Assembly (NCBI GenBank): GCA_041398785.1
Contig: JAWKUA010000002.1
Location: 124,001-188,000 of the forward strand
Length of the DNA: 64,000 nucleotides
Reading direction: 5' to 3'
Origin: Planctomycetaceae bacterium
Lineage (GTDB): Bacteria; Planctomycetota; Planctomycetia; Planctomycetales; Planctomycetaceae
Positions 8,593-16,845 of the stretch are shown here, piece by piece. The notes beneath the pieces were generated by a model. That model saw only the letters and a list, made by a program, of their open reading frames with translations. It did no database searches and was not told the origin of the DNA. Numbering within the stretch: the first letter of the stretch is position 1; each line of letters starts with the position of its first letter. Made by a program: the position numbers and the translations under genes.

Positions 8593-9204
8593 TTTTTCCA
8601 GAGCTTCCTTCAGCTTTCCACGAGCCCGCGCCAGAAGCGATTTCACGGCAACCACATTCAGGTCCATGACTTCGCCGATGTCGTGGTAGCTCATCCCTTC
8701 AAACTTGTGCAGCAAAACGGCCATCTTCTGGCGTTCACCCAGATCATCAAGGGCATCGCGAACGACATCCTGCATCTCTTTGGAATCAAGCAGTCTGGCG
8801 GGCATAAGTGCCGATTTTTCCGGCAAAATATCGGCTTCGGCTCCGATTTCGTGCCCGCCGGAGTCTTTCGTCGAAAGCGAAACCTCGCGCCGCCGCGTTC
8901 TTCCCCGCTTCTGATTGCTGGCCAGATTGTGAGCGATCCGAAACAGCCAGGTCGAAAACCGCGCCGTCGGTTCGTAGCGTTCCCGAGCCTTAAACACCCG
9001 CATGAAAACGTCCTGCGCCAGGTCTTCGGCGACTGTCCGATCGTGCAGCATGTGGAAAAAGAAGCCGATCAGCCGATTCTGGTACCGCAGGACCAGCTCG
9101 CCGAAAGCAGCATCAACTTCAGACGGATTGCCTGTCGAAACCCGCAGCATGAGCTGCACGTCGGGATCGGCCAGATATTGGTTCGGAAGTGACTGAGAAA
9201 CCAA
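8584..9204 (-). CDS. ECF-type RNA polymerase sigma factor
   Basis: A 206-residue sigma-70 family protein. Region 2 is clear (AFGELVLRYQNRL, then VAEDLAQDVFMRVFKA and RFSTWLFRIAHNLA). Region 4 carries MSYHDIGEVMDLNVVAVKS, a helix-turn-helix for the -35 element. A linker of about 50 residues separates them. The frame starts at TTG 9204. A GTG and an ATG about 17-19 codons later could also serve, and no strong ribosome site settles the point. It heads a minus-strand unit with an anti-sigma-like membrane protein and an anchored partner, so it probably answers an envelope signal. Its target promoters are not identifiable here. Confidence 0.92.
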   Translation of the reverse strand: MVSQSLPNQYLADPDVQLMLRVSTGNPSEVDAAFGELVLRYQNRLIGFFFHMLHDRTVAEDLAQDVFMRVFKARERYEPTARFSTWLFRIAHNLASNQKRGRTRRREVSLSTKDSGGHEIGAEADILPEKSALMPARLLDSKEMQDVVRDALDDLGERQKMAVLLHKFEGMSYHDIGEVMDLNVVAVKSLLARARGKLKEALEKYV

Positions 9205-9427
9205 GAGTTAGACTCGCGTTCAGCGGGCGCATGTACGGCAGCAGGCAATGTACGGGGATTGTAGACGCCCCGGCAACCGAGAGATATTCCGAATGACATG
9301 ACGCCGTTCGACGTTCGACTCAGACGCATCGCTCGCGATACGGAACGCTGACGACATCAGAAAAACGCATTTTTGTTAACGCTGGGACCCGATTCGCGCA
9401 TGCCGCCGGGCCGTCGACATCTCCTCT

Positions 9428-9650
9428 CCCCGTCATTCCCGCACCACCCCTCGTCATTCCCGCGAAGGCGGGAACCCAGCCCGTCCGCACCTCACCCCGT
9501 CAGTCCCGCGAAGGCGGGAACCCAGCCCGTCAGCACCACTCTCCCCGTCATTCCCGCGAAGGCGGGCACCCAGCCCGTCCGCACCGACCCCCCGTCATTC
9601 CCGCGAAGGCGGGAACCCAGCCCGTCCGCACCGACCCCCGTCATTCCCGT
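9428..9650. repeat. Tandem array of CCCGCGAAGGCGGG palindromes
   Basis: Four full units of about 46-48 bases start near 9453, 9499, 9547 and 9594, with partial units at 9432 and 9640. Each has the hairpin CCCGCGAAGGCGGG flanked by CGTCATT on one side and ACCCAGCCCGTC on the other. Copies differ at few positions (for example CATT to CAGT in copy two). The sequence belongs to the widespread GTCATTCCCGCGAA-type intergenic repeat of many bacteria. It fills the gap between the sigma gene promoter side and the 3' end of the phosphatase-like gene. Confidence 0.92.
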
Positions 9651-9718
9651 GGCATCCGATCTCCCGCCGACGTCCAGTCGCCGGAACATCGGCAGCAAAC
9701 CCGCACAATTCTGCGTCG

Positions 9719-10852
9719 TCAGGGAACCGCACAAACCGGCAGCGGCGGCGCTGCGGCGGGTATGTCTGATCGGAAGTCCAGCCCCAGCAGGGCAGCGACG
9801 GTGGCAGCGACCTGTGACTGCGTCGCTCTTGCGATCGCCGCGGCGCCGGGATCCGTGTCCGGTCCAAGAACCGCGATCCAGATGCGTTCGCAATCCGGAA
9901 CGTCTTCGCCGTGGTTCTTCCATTCGACGCGGTCCGGCCCGCGACCGTGGTCCGTGGTGATCACCAGCGATGTCTTGTCTCGGTACTGCGGCAGCGACTG
10001 AGCGGTCTCCCACAACCGGCGGATGTAGTCATCGTTGTGCCACGCCGCATCGAGATAAAGATCGTAGCGGCCGGCGTGAGCCCAGTCGTCGGTTTCACCC
10101 AGCGACACGTATAACACTCGCGGCCGCTGCTTCGTCAGGCACTCCTGCGCTCCGCGAAACGTGAAGTAGTCGTACCGGACGTTGTCCCAGTACTGAGGCA
10201 GCTCGCTGCCAATCTCGTCGAGTTCCCGCAGCACCGCGGAATTCTCTCCCGCGCCGGACGCCAGCGGTTCCCAGCCCGCATTCACCGAGATTCCGCTGCG
10301 TTCTTCGTTGATGATGAACGGGAAGACGTCCCAACTGCAGAACGCAGCCACGTGGCCGCGGAATGGCTCGCGACGGCTGAGCCACTCCAGCACGGTGACG
10401 TTCGGGTTATTGATCTTCGAATTGGAATCAATGCCCGGATCGACAACTCCGCACAGGATCTCGCTGTAGCCGGGGTACGAGAAGTTGAGCCGATTAGTGA
10501 CAACAACTTCGCTGTCGTCTTCCGGATTGCCCAGCAGCGTTCCGTGCTTCGCGATGGTGTTCCACAGAAACGGCATCAGAACCTCCCGCCGTTCGGTCGC
10601 GGTCGGGCGTTCATAGCGGCGCTTCAGTCGAGGCAGGTCTTTGACCTTCCCGAAATCATCATTCATCATCGCTTCGTCGGCGCCGGCAAAGACTTCCTGC
10701 CACCGCAGGCCGTCCAGAGTGACAAGGATTACGTTCTCGGTCTTACGCGTGTCCGGCGCCGCAGCCTGTCCAGGCGCGGCAGCGGCCAGGATCGACGCGA
10801 AGACCAGCACGACCAAACTGCTTCGACGAATCTGAACAGACAGCGAATGCAT
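9719..10852 (-). CDS. Secreted alkaline-phosphatase-superfamily enzyme (type I phosphodiesterase-like)
   Basis: Starts at ATG 10852, preceded by GGAG, and begins with a signal peptide (residues 1 to about 33, ending in AAAAPGQAAA). The mature protein begins with NVILVTLDGLRWQEVF, the metal-binding strand of the alkaline phosphatase/phosphodiesterase superfamily. Near the C-terminus ITTDHGRG and a following WKNHGED give the second metal-ligand set. About 377 residues, a normal length. It probably cleaves phosphate or phosphodiester bonds outside the cytoplasm. Upstream ATGs in the same frame would put the signal peptide internally and are rejected. The tandem palindromic array begins shortly after its stop. 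Confidence 0.8.
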   Translation of the reverse strand: MHSLSVQIRRSSLVVLVFASILAAAAPGQAAAPDTRKTENVILVTLDGLRWQEVFAGADEAMMNDDFGKVKDLPRLKRRYERPTATERREVLMPFLWNTIAKHGTLLGNPEDDSEVVVTNRLNFSYPGYSEILCGVVDPGIDSNSKINNPNVTVLEWLSRREPFRGHVAAFCSWDVFPFIINEERSGISVNAGWEPLASGAGENSAVLRELDEIGSELPQYWDNVRYDYFTFRGAQECLTKQRPRVLYVSLGETDDWAHAGRYDLYLDAAWHNDDYIRRLWETAQSLPQYRDKTSLVITTDHGRGPDRVEWKNHGEDVPDCERIWIAVLGPDTDPGAAAIARATQSQVAATVAALLGLDFRSDIPAAAPPLPVCAVP

Positions 10853-11007
10853 CGTTGGGAAAACTCCGGAGTAACAGAAACAGGAAATCATCGTCGAAAG
10901 TGTCGTCAATATCTCTTCACGCGGATTGACCGCAGCGTCCGGTTTCGACTGCCTTTCACGGTGACGGTCGACGGCGTGGCATGAGTGACATGCGGATTCG
11001 GCCACTT

Positions 11008-12560
11008 TCACTCCGCCTTCCTTGCTGTCGCCAGGCGCGGATCGTCCAGGTTCAGGCGGTACATCACCTGGTTGTAGTCATATCGCGGCGTGGCCGTATC
11101 GGTGCCGGAAAATGTCCGGGTGTATGTTCCTTCGAAGTAGATCACGCGGCCGTTTTCTTCGTCGAAGATCGGATGATGCTTCGGATTATAGAACGAGTAC
11201 TTGTCGTGAGTCACGATCCGTGCGGCTTGTTCCCACGGTCCTGTGATCGCATCTGATTCCGCATACCAGACGTCTCCCAGAGAGGAATGTTCGCCGAATG
11301 ATTCCATGAAGATCATGATCCAGCAGTTGCGATAAGCGTTGAACGCCACAGAGCCGCGATGAGCCGTCACGGATCGGTCGCCGTTCGCATCCGTGAACCG
11401 AAAGAAACGTTCTTCCGGTTTCAGAAGTCCACTGGCCAGCAGTTGCTTTTCCAGCTTCTGATCGACGGCACGAGTTCCGCGCTTCCAGCCAACTCGCAGC
11501 GTTCCGTCGGCATCACGGTCGAGCTTCGCATCAGTGCCGCGTTCACCCGGAGCGAAACAGGTCCAAGCTTCATATTGATCGGGATTCAGCAGCGCGTCAG
11601 CCGTTGCCGGGACACGAACGACCGGATACGGATTGGCGAAATAAATATAATCCCTGCCATTTGGCTCACCTGACTTCGATGCCGGAAAAGCGTGCCCTTC
11701 CGGGACCAGCGGAAGTTCCGCGTCCAGCGTCAGCCGGTGTTCGAACTGTTTCGTATCGTCGTTGAATTCGACAATGCCGCGTTCATAGACATCCAGCGGC
11801 GGCCGGATCTTGACATACTTCGCAAACATTCTCTGACGATCGCCATCGCCGACCGTGACCAGCCCGTCGATCCACGTCGGCCCGTCCCCCGGCATGCGGC
11901 AGGTCTCCTTCGCGAAACCGTCATCGCCGACGAAGTAGTCCAGGTCGATTCCGTCGAAAACCGCCAGGCCGCCGTTTGCCGGCAGTTCGGACGTCGCTCC
12001 CGGGACATGAAAGTTGCCAAGGGGATATGAGCCTCGATTTGTGTCTCCCCAGAACCAGTAGACTCGCCCCTGAAACACGGCCGACATCACGCTGTCGGAA
12101 CCCAGCACTCCGGCATTCAGCAGAGGATGCTTCAGCGGAACGTCATCGCCCAGCATGACACTGTCACGCTAGATGCCGGCTCCGGTAACGCGGTACAGTC
12201 GCTCAGCAACATTTGTCCGCTTGATCTTCAGCGTTGCCGAACCGCCGGGAACTGTTTTGACTCGAGTGCCGTGGTAACCAAAACCATCGGCTGGAAATTC
12301 GTAGCCGTGAGATGCCACATGAAAAAAGACCTGCTGGTTCATCAATCCGGCTCGTCGAAAGCAACAACGCCGGCCGAATCGGTGACGTACCGGATGTCGT
12401 TAACGGTCTTCAGTTCGACCAGCGGAACACCACGGCCGGTGGATTCGTCAATCACGCGAATCCGACAGTGTTCCGTTTCTCCAGCGCAGCAAACCCCGGC
12501 CGCCACCGAGAATTGCACGCAGACAACCACGGCGAAGAATCTGACCATGCCGGCATACAT
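11008..12560 (-). pseudogene. Disrupted secreted protein with propeller-like domain (frameshift plus amber stop)
   Basis: Three consecutive pieces read as one protein. The first starts at ATG 12560 after a good GGAAGGA site and has a signal peptide and a carboxypeptidase-regulatory-like region (CRIRVIDESTGRGVPLVEL), reaching VVAFDEP. Near 12348 the frame must shift by one base to continue as GLMNQQVFFHVASHGYEF. That frame runs to RLYRVTGAGI and meets a TAG at 12171-12169, followed at once by RDSVMLGDD and the long remaining part (to 11008), which is open and has a five-bladed-propeller look with WFWGDTNRGSYP near its start. The simplest reading is an intact ancestral gene with one deleted base and one Tyr-to-stop change. 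The function of the family is not known to me. Confidence 0.75.
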
Positions 12561-12666
12561 CAGCAGTCCTTCCAAAGAGAATTGGCCTGCCCAACCCCAG
12601 TATACCGTTTCTGACGTTCGGTCCCAGGTTTCTTGGATACTCGATCCCGTGTTCTTTTGCCAGTGA

Positions 12667-12923
12667 CCGTATATCCTCGAAGCTCCGCTTCGCATCGGTG
12701 GGCGCCGGAACGGGCTGTCGCGAGGTCGGGAAGCAGAACTTCTGATTGGCGTTCCAAAGCTTGAGCTTCGGAACGAGATTGATCCTCGGTCCCGGGCTCC
12801 TGCCTGGGACCGCATATCCGCAAAGCTCCGCTTCGCATCGGTGGCGCCGGAACGGGCCGTCGTGAGGTCGTGGAAGCAGAGCTTCCGGAATAGGCGTTCC
12901 GAAGCTTGAGCTTCGGAACGAGA
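12667..12923. repeat. Two copies of an intergenic repeat with GAAGCTTGAGCTTC palindrome
   Basis: About 112 bases at 12667-12778 recur at 12811-12923 with roughly 85% identity. Each copy holds AAGCTCCGCTTCGCATCGGTG at its left and ends with a palindrome of the type CGAAGCTTGAGCTTCGGAACG. This looks like a lineage-wide dispersed element. It lies upstream of the disrupted gene, and the second copy directly abuts a displaced gene fragment. Confidence 0.8.
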
Positions 12924-13052
12924 GAAATCTATGTGGCCGTGTCGCCCGCGATTCCGACTCGCGATTCGGCGTATCGCCTGGCCGCACCGGCCACGCGAGA
13001 GGCGGAAGTCATCACCTTCGCCGACAGCGAAAAACGGGATTGCACCCTATCG
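12924..13052 (+). pseudogene. Fragment duplicated from the gene at 17636-18310
   Basis: Bases 12924-13031 are about 90% identical to 18104-18211. They encode EIYVAVSPAIPTRDSAYRL, then a matching run to EVITFADSE, the same as the C-terminal domain of the downstream protein. Weaker similarity continues to about 13052. There is no start and the frame ends soon after. It is a captured or left-over piece of a homologous gene on the same strand, sitting exactly at the edge of the preceding repeat copy. Confidence 0.85.
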
Positions 13053-13592
13053 CTCTGAGTAACGTGACCGGATAAAATCGAGGAAAACTGTCCACGACAG
13101 AGTATCCGGAAACCGAGACCGTCCCCAGAGCACGTAATCGTTACTTTCCTTCCAATATAGAAGGCAGATGGATTCTGTAGCTCGAAAGCCGTCAAACGCA
13201 TCCCATGTGATTTCTACCTGAGAATGATCCGCGCTTATCTTAATTCCGTTAGCATCAAGTTGAGATCTATCAGGATGCATGTCTTCTGGATTGCTGCGTA
13301 GCTGCCTCCTCAATCTGAATCTGCCATGGAGATAGGGAATCAATAATACCGCCGGCAAAAAAACGCATACAGCGAAGAGGATTCGGTTTGAAGCTTCCGC
13401 GGAGTATGGACGGGTGGAAACGGCAACCGCTACGAACGTTAAGACAAACACTGCGATAATTCCGATCGATAGCAACAGGCGGTATCGCCACGTCCTTGCA
13501 GCCAGTCGGCCTGCTTGCAGGTAATCAGCTTCCGTGAGATTACCGGACAGGATGATGAGTGGGAGGGGCTTCTGTTGGTCCACACTGGCCAC
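13047..13592 (-). CDS. YcxB-like membrane protein
   Basis: I prefer GTG 13592, which has GGAGC eight bases upstream, over the TTG at 13658. The protein then has 181 residues: a short N-terminal region with LTEADYLQAGRL, two membrane helices (about residues 40-60 and 70-90), and a soluble C-terminal domain with LDANGIKISADHSQVEITWDAF and a following FLDFIRSR. This is the layout of YcxB-like proteins, whose role is unknown. A second, diverged member lies at 40986-41513. It sits in the repeat-rich accessory zone, so it may be a recent arrival. Confidence 0.65.
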   Translation of the reverse strand: MASVDQQKPLPLIILSGNLTEADYLQAGRLAARTWRYRLLLSIGIIAVFVLTFVAVAVSTRPYSAEASNRILFAVCVFLPAVLLIPYLHGRFRLRRQLRSNPEDMHPDRSQLDANGIKISADHSQVEITWDAFDGFRATESICLLYWKESNDYVLWGRSRFPDTLSWTVFLDFIRSRYSER

Positions 13593-13824
13593 TAGTGAGC
13601 TCCGTGTTCTTTGCCAGCCAATGTTAAAGGTCACCGGGCTGCGACGAGAGATTCTCAACTTCAGATCTGCCTGACTTCGCCGCTCCAGTGCACCGATTTA
13701 TTCGTCGTGATTTGAAGCGTGGACGATCTGATTGCCGCTCTTCGGCTTGAAGCCGATCAAACCAGTGCATCAAGTGTTCCCCCCAGAGTCTGCGAGTAGG
13801 CGTTCGCGGACGGCATGCAATTCA

Positions 13825-14070
13825 TCAAGAATCGGATTCTTTGTCGTCGTCATTGTCTCTGCCAAGAAACTCTGATGGCGTACAAATCAACAGTTGGCCG
13901 AATCCGTGGTTATCCAGAAGGCGATAAACACGGGACAACTCGTGGGCGTTTGCAAAGTGCCTGCAATTCAGTGTCAGCAGATATTGTACTCCCGCTACCG
14001 CCGCAGCGGCAACGTGAAGTGCGTCAGCAGCCACGCGTTTGCCAGCATCGGCTGTCCATCTCTTCCCCCG
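13825..14070 (-). pseudogene. C-terminal remnant of a PIN-domain protein
   Basis: The readable frame gives VAADALHVAAAAVAG, YLLTLNCRHFANA and a terminal ICTPSEFLG. These are the last third of a PIN-domain protein of the kind often paired with an antitoxin: the DALH acidic residue and the LLTxNCxHxAN strand. The N-terminal half with the first catalytic aspartates is missing. Upstream the sequence runs into the short dispersed repeat at 14071-14094. No intact antitoxin is seen beside it. A GTG at 14034 could start a 69-residue product, but it would lack most of the active site. Confidence 0.7.
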
Positions 14071-14094
14071 GCAAGCCGCGCGACGTCAGTCCGC
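14071..14094. repeat. Short dispersed repeat, copy 2
   Basis: Matches 4329-4352 at 22 of 24 positions. It marks the point where the PIN-domain reading frame loses family similarity. Confidence 0.5.
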
Positions 14095-14182
14095 GCTCAC
14101 CGGCAGGCTGGCACTGTGGATCGTTGACAGCCGGTCAGAGCCGAGTTGGTTGTGTGTACCAGTGCGCTGAAGCAGCGGAACG

Positions 14183-14199
14183 CACTGGCATGGCCAGTG
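14183..14199. repeat. CACTGGC palindrome, copy 1
   Basis: Arms CACTGGC (14183-14189) and GCCAGTG (14193-14199). A larger imperfect inverted repeat (CCAGTGCG at 14158-14165 and CGCACTGG at 14181-14188) overlaps it. Same family as 15092, 15260 and 18446. Confidence 0.75.
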
Positions 14200-14250
14200 G
14201 CACACTTTCCGCACATCGACAGCGCCACCCCTCCGAACTTCGAGCGGCGA

Positions 14251-14856
14251 TCACCCGACCGAATGCGGCGTGAGCATGTTTGCATCGGTGTCCAGAACGG
14301 CACACCAGCCATTAACGACTGCGTTCACGACGACCAGATACCGCTCACCTGACCGGAACTCGATTGGATCCAGTCCGGAAACCGGAATGTCGCCATGCCC
14401 GTTCGTGAGATACCACCTGTGGCAATGCCCCATCAGGAACACCTGATGGGGAAACCTGGCAAACACCTTTTTCACAGCAGCCATATTCCAGGGCGGTTCA
14501 CCCGTGTAGTAATCACATGGGTCTGTCGCGTCCCAATGAGGCATCCCGTGGGAGAAATGAAAGCCACCAATCTCAAGCGATCCGCGAAACGTCCGGAAAA
14601 ATCGCCTGATACCGACATCGAACCGCATCACGACGTCTGACGGATTCCCGACGCAAAAGCCCAGCTCGTGGTTTCCCCACACGCCTGCCGCGGCAACAGA
14701 CTGAAGCAACCCAATTGCCTCATCCAGACGCTTTCCGTTCTCAAATACGTCACCGAGACACACAATTCGCTCAACACCAATGACTGCAAACAGGCCCAAA
14801 GCAGATGCCAGACGGTCAACGTCTTCGTGGATGTCACTGACAATACCAATCTTCAT
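14251..14856 (-). CDS. Calcineurin-like metallophosphoesterase
   Basis: About 201 residues starting at ATG 14856 (MKIGIVSDIHEDVDRL). The metal-binding blocks are in order: the GIVSDIH block near residue 8, LGDVFENG around residue 38, GNHELGF around 60, and GHCHRWYL around 140 with a following His. This is the compact YfcE-like phosphodiesterase layout, and a soluble two-metal enzyme is expected. The substrate is unknown. An upstream start at 14907 would add a short Cys/Arg-rich stretch unlike the family, so I do not use it. It is isolated in the accessory zone between repeats. Confidence 0.88.
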   Translation of the reverse strand: MKIGIVSDIHEDVDRLASALGLFAVIGVERIVCLGDVFENGKRLDEAIGLLQSVAAAGVWGNHELGFCVGNPSDVVMRFDVGIRRFFRTFRGSLEIGGFHFSHGMPHWDATDPCDYYTGEPPWNMAAVKKVFARFPHQVFLMGHCHRWYLTNGHGDIPVSGLDPIEFRSGERYLVVVNAVVNGWCAVLDTDANMLTPHSVG

Positions 14857-15091
14857 ACAGTGACCATTGCCTTTCCGTTTGCGGCACAAAACACAGCGCG
14901 GCCACACTCGTCGCCTTTATGACACGATGTGCGTCGCGAGGAGGCATGCAACTCCGAGCCATCTCTCGCAGCTTGCCAGACCGCGTCGACCGATGTTGCC
15001 TTCCAGTGTGAACAAACCCTGGGCAGAATCCGACAGGTACAAGATTTCGGAACTCAATAACATTCACAGCCGGACGGCCAAGCCCGTGTGC

Positions 15092-15108
15092 CACTGGCTG
15101 TGCCAGTG
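15092..15108. repeat. CACTGGC palindrome, copy 2
   Basis: Arms CACTGGC (15092-15098) and GCCAGTG (15102-15108) around TGT, preceded by GTGC. Confidence 0.75.
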
Positions 15109-15259
15109 TGCGTCAACGTCGACGGCCTGTGCCATGTCGAATTCCGCCACGGTCAAACCGGTTGACTCGCTCATCCGTCGCAAATCGGCATTCTTCGAAT
15201 CACGCCCGACAGATCACCAGGCCACCGCGAGGAGCAGCACTCGATCGTCCCCGCTGAGT

Positions 15260-15276
15260 CACTGGCAGAGCCAGTG
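15260..15276. repeat. CACTGGC palindrome, copy 3
   Basis: Arms CACTGGC (15260-15266) and GCCAGTG (15270-15276). The right flank GCACACAATG is nearly the same as that of the copy at 18446. Confidence 0.8.
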
Positions 15277-15460
15277 GCACACAATGCAACCTGTAGTCAG
15301 CACCACCCCGCCGCCCGGATGATGCCGGATTGCCCGCCGCCGACCGCTTCACCTGGCAGCGTCCCGGGCGTGCGAGTTCCTTACCGCTGCGCGGTGCCGT
15401 GAATTTCCGCCTCCCTTCTCAGGTCTCGCGCCTCCCGCCTGCTTCCCCGGGCTCCTTGAA

Positions 15461-15582
15461 CATTGGATTTGAGCTTCGGCTCGACCAATGCGCGCTCAAC
15501 GCACGCCGTCAATCAACGCTCCAGTCGCGATCCACCCGCCATCTACCAACGCCGCGAAGTCAAATCCTCATTTGTTATGCCG
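15461..15582. repeat. 122-bp dispersed repeat, copy A (attC-like fold)
   Basis: Same orientation and about 80% identity with 19981-20103. It begins with TTGGATTTGAGCTTCGG and ends with GCGAAGTCAAATCCTCATTT. The two ends are imperfect inverted repeats: read on the minus strand, AACAAATGAGGATTTGA near one end pairs with TCAAATCCAATGTT at the other, with one extra base. The repeat sits directly downstream of the minus-strand gene at 15607-16056. Confidence 0.75.
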
Positions 15583-15606
15583 CTGAGAGGACCAGCGAGG
15601 ACGATT

Positions 15607-16056
15607 CTAGCCGTTGTGATCGGATTCTGCATGCTGTTTTGTTGCTGATTGAGCAATGCGCCCAGCCCACCAACTTGCCGCTGCGACGACTGACACGCCT
15701 AAGCACCACCAAACGACGTGGGAAACAACAGCAGCCTGCGTCGCCACCTTGAACTTGAGACGTCCGTCCGAAAGGTATCCCGGAATGAACAGGAACATTC
15801 CAATCGCACCGTACATCAAAAAGATCGGGCCGCAGTACCACTCTTTACCGGCGCGGTAAGCGCCAGCCGGGAGGGCGAACATCAGTAAAAAGTCAAAAGC
15901 AACCAACCCGCCGGGAGGAGTTATCCGCGGCACGATCGATGTCCCCAAGAATACGATCACAAGAACAATGAACAACCACGCCAACGCGTGAAGAGGCCGA
16001 GAAGCAGCTTCTGCTTCATTTTCGGATGCCGGAGCGCTATACGGGTTGTCTTCCAC
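15607..16056 (-). CDS. Small membrane protein with NPYSAP N-terminus
   Basis: A 149-residue protein starting at GTG 16056, with MEDNPYSAPASEN at the N-terminus. A short Asn-Pro-Tyr-x-x-Pro leader is common on small planctomycete membrane proteins. Four hydrophobic segments follow (about residues 25-43, 50-67, 72-93 and 105-130). No catalytic residues are visible. Its 3' end abuts repeat copy A, in the same arrangement as the PEP-CTERM pseudogene and repeat copy B. Function unknown. Confidence 0.65.
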   Translation of the reverse strand: MEDNPYSAPASENEAEAASRPLHALAWLFIVLVIVFLGTSIVPRITPPGGLVAFDFLLMFALPAGAYRAGKEWYCGPIFLMYGAIGMFLFIPGYLSDGRLKFKVATQAAVVSHVVWWCLGVSVVAAASWWAGRIAQSATKQHAESDHNG

Positions 16057-16430
16057 CGGATTCTCAGCGGCAGTTGTGGCATAACGAATTGCGATCTATG
16101 CGGCGGCAGGGATTCTGACTCATAGATCGTGCGTTGAACTTTTCCGCTTCTTGGGCGGGGGACGGCGTCAGATGCAGATTGATCGCCCTTGCGAATTCGA
16201 TGGCGTCACCGAATTCTTTGGGCAACTCATTTTACCACCAGGGGAATTGTCTGTCACGACCGAAGGTCGCTTGCAAAGAATACCAGTTCCTCCGGTTGCT
16301 GTGGTCGTCGGTGTGAGACCAGTTCCGCGGTCCCCACGACCACCGGCAAGCACCGAGCCGCGCAGCAGCGAAGAATTCGCTCGGCCGGAACGGGCGAAGA
16401 ACGGCGGTTTCACGTTGTGCGGGAAACTGG
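16057..16430. other. No gene seen
   Basis: About 370 bases without a convincing reading frame on either strand. It probably includes decayed sequence flanking the transposase remnant. Confidence 0.5.
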
Positions 16431-16796
16431 TCATCCGGGACGGTCCCGAAATGTGTTCCATGCCGGACAGTCGGAGCCGGAAAAGATGTCCCGCCAACTC
16501 GTGCGGTGAACGCGTTCCATCAATTCCAGCTCGCCGTCACATGTTGGACAACGGCGTCGGCCGGATGCGGCGTCGGTCAGTTCCTGCGAAGCGTTCGGAC
16601 TCAACGCGTCGCATTGTGCGCGGTCGTCGGCAGACGGCAGCAGGTCACGACATTCGGCCATATAACGCTGACAGTGATGGTTGCTCCAGCCGCCGTAGCA
16701 ACGCGTCTTCGTGAAGCCCGGCGGGAGAATGTGCAGGCACCACCGGCGAACGAATTCGGCCCTTCCGGGGAATGGACGTGTTGCTTGAACAGCGTT
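16431..16796 (-). pseudogene. IS91-family transposase remnant (C-terminal part)
   Basis: The open frame on the minus strand reads EFVRRWCLHILPPGFTKT, then a run to CRDLLPS and CPTCDGELELMERV, then TSWRDIFSGSDCPAW. This is the C-terminal end of IS91-type transposases: the FxRRxxxHxLPxGF block followed by a CPxC motif. An in-frame stop at 16799-16797 closes the upstream side, and the N-terminal catalytic domain is absent. About 120 of the usual 380-400 residues remain, so it is not active. Confidence 0.75.
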
Positions 16797-16825
16797 TCAG
16801 GCCCGGCGGGCCGACACAACCTCAG

Positions 16826-16845
16826 CCGGTGGCGTCAGCCACCGG
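16826..16845. repeat. CCGGTGGC palindrome
   Basis: A perfect inverted repeat: CCGGTGGC (16826-16833) and GCCACCGG (16838-16845) with a four-base loop. It lies just outside the transposase remnant and may belong to the element end. Confidence 0.6.

Larger units (their letters stand above)
14857..15460. other. Gene-free stretch with dispersed palindromes
   Basis: About 600 bases with no convincing gene on either strand. It contains two CACTGGC/GCCAGTG palindromes (below) and otherwise no recognisable motif. Confidence 0.6.

Noticed and set aside
9428..9650. CRISPR array
   Set aside because: Spacing is regular, but the spacers are also near-identical and units are palindromic repeats; no cas genes.
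9373..9960. A plus-strand proline/arginine-rich gene with SFPRRREPS repeats
   Set aside because: This is the translation of the palindromic array, a known source of false genes.
12448..12987. A minus-strand gene across 12.4-13.0 kb
   Set aside because: Its content is the translated dispersed repeat and has no family-like part.
13825..14250. An intact VapBC toxin-antitoxin pair beside the PIN domain
   Set aside because: Only the last third of the PIN fold is present and no antitoxin-like gene adjoins it.
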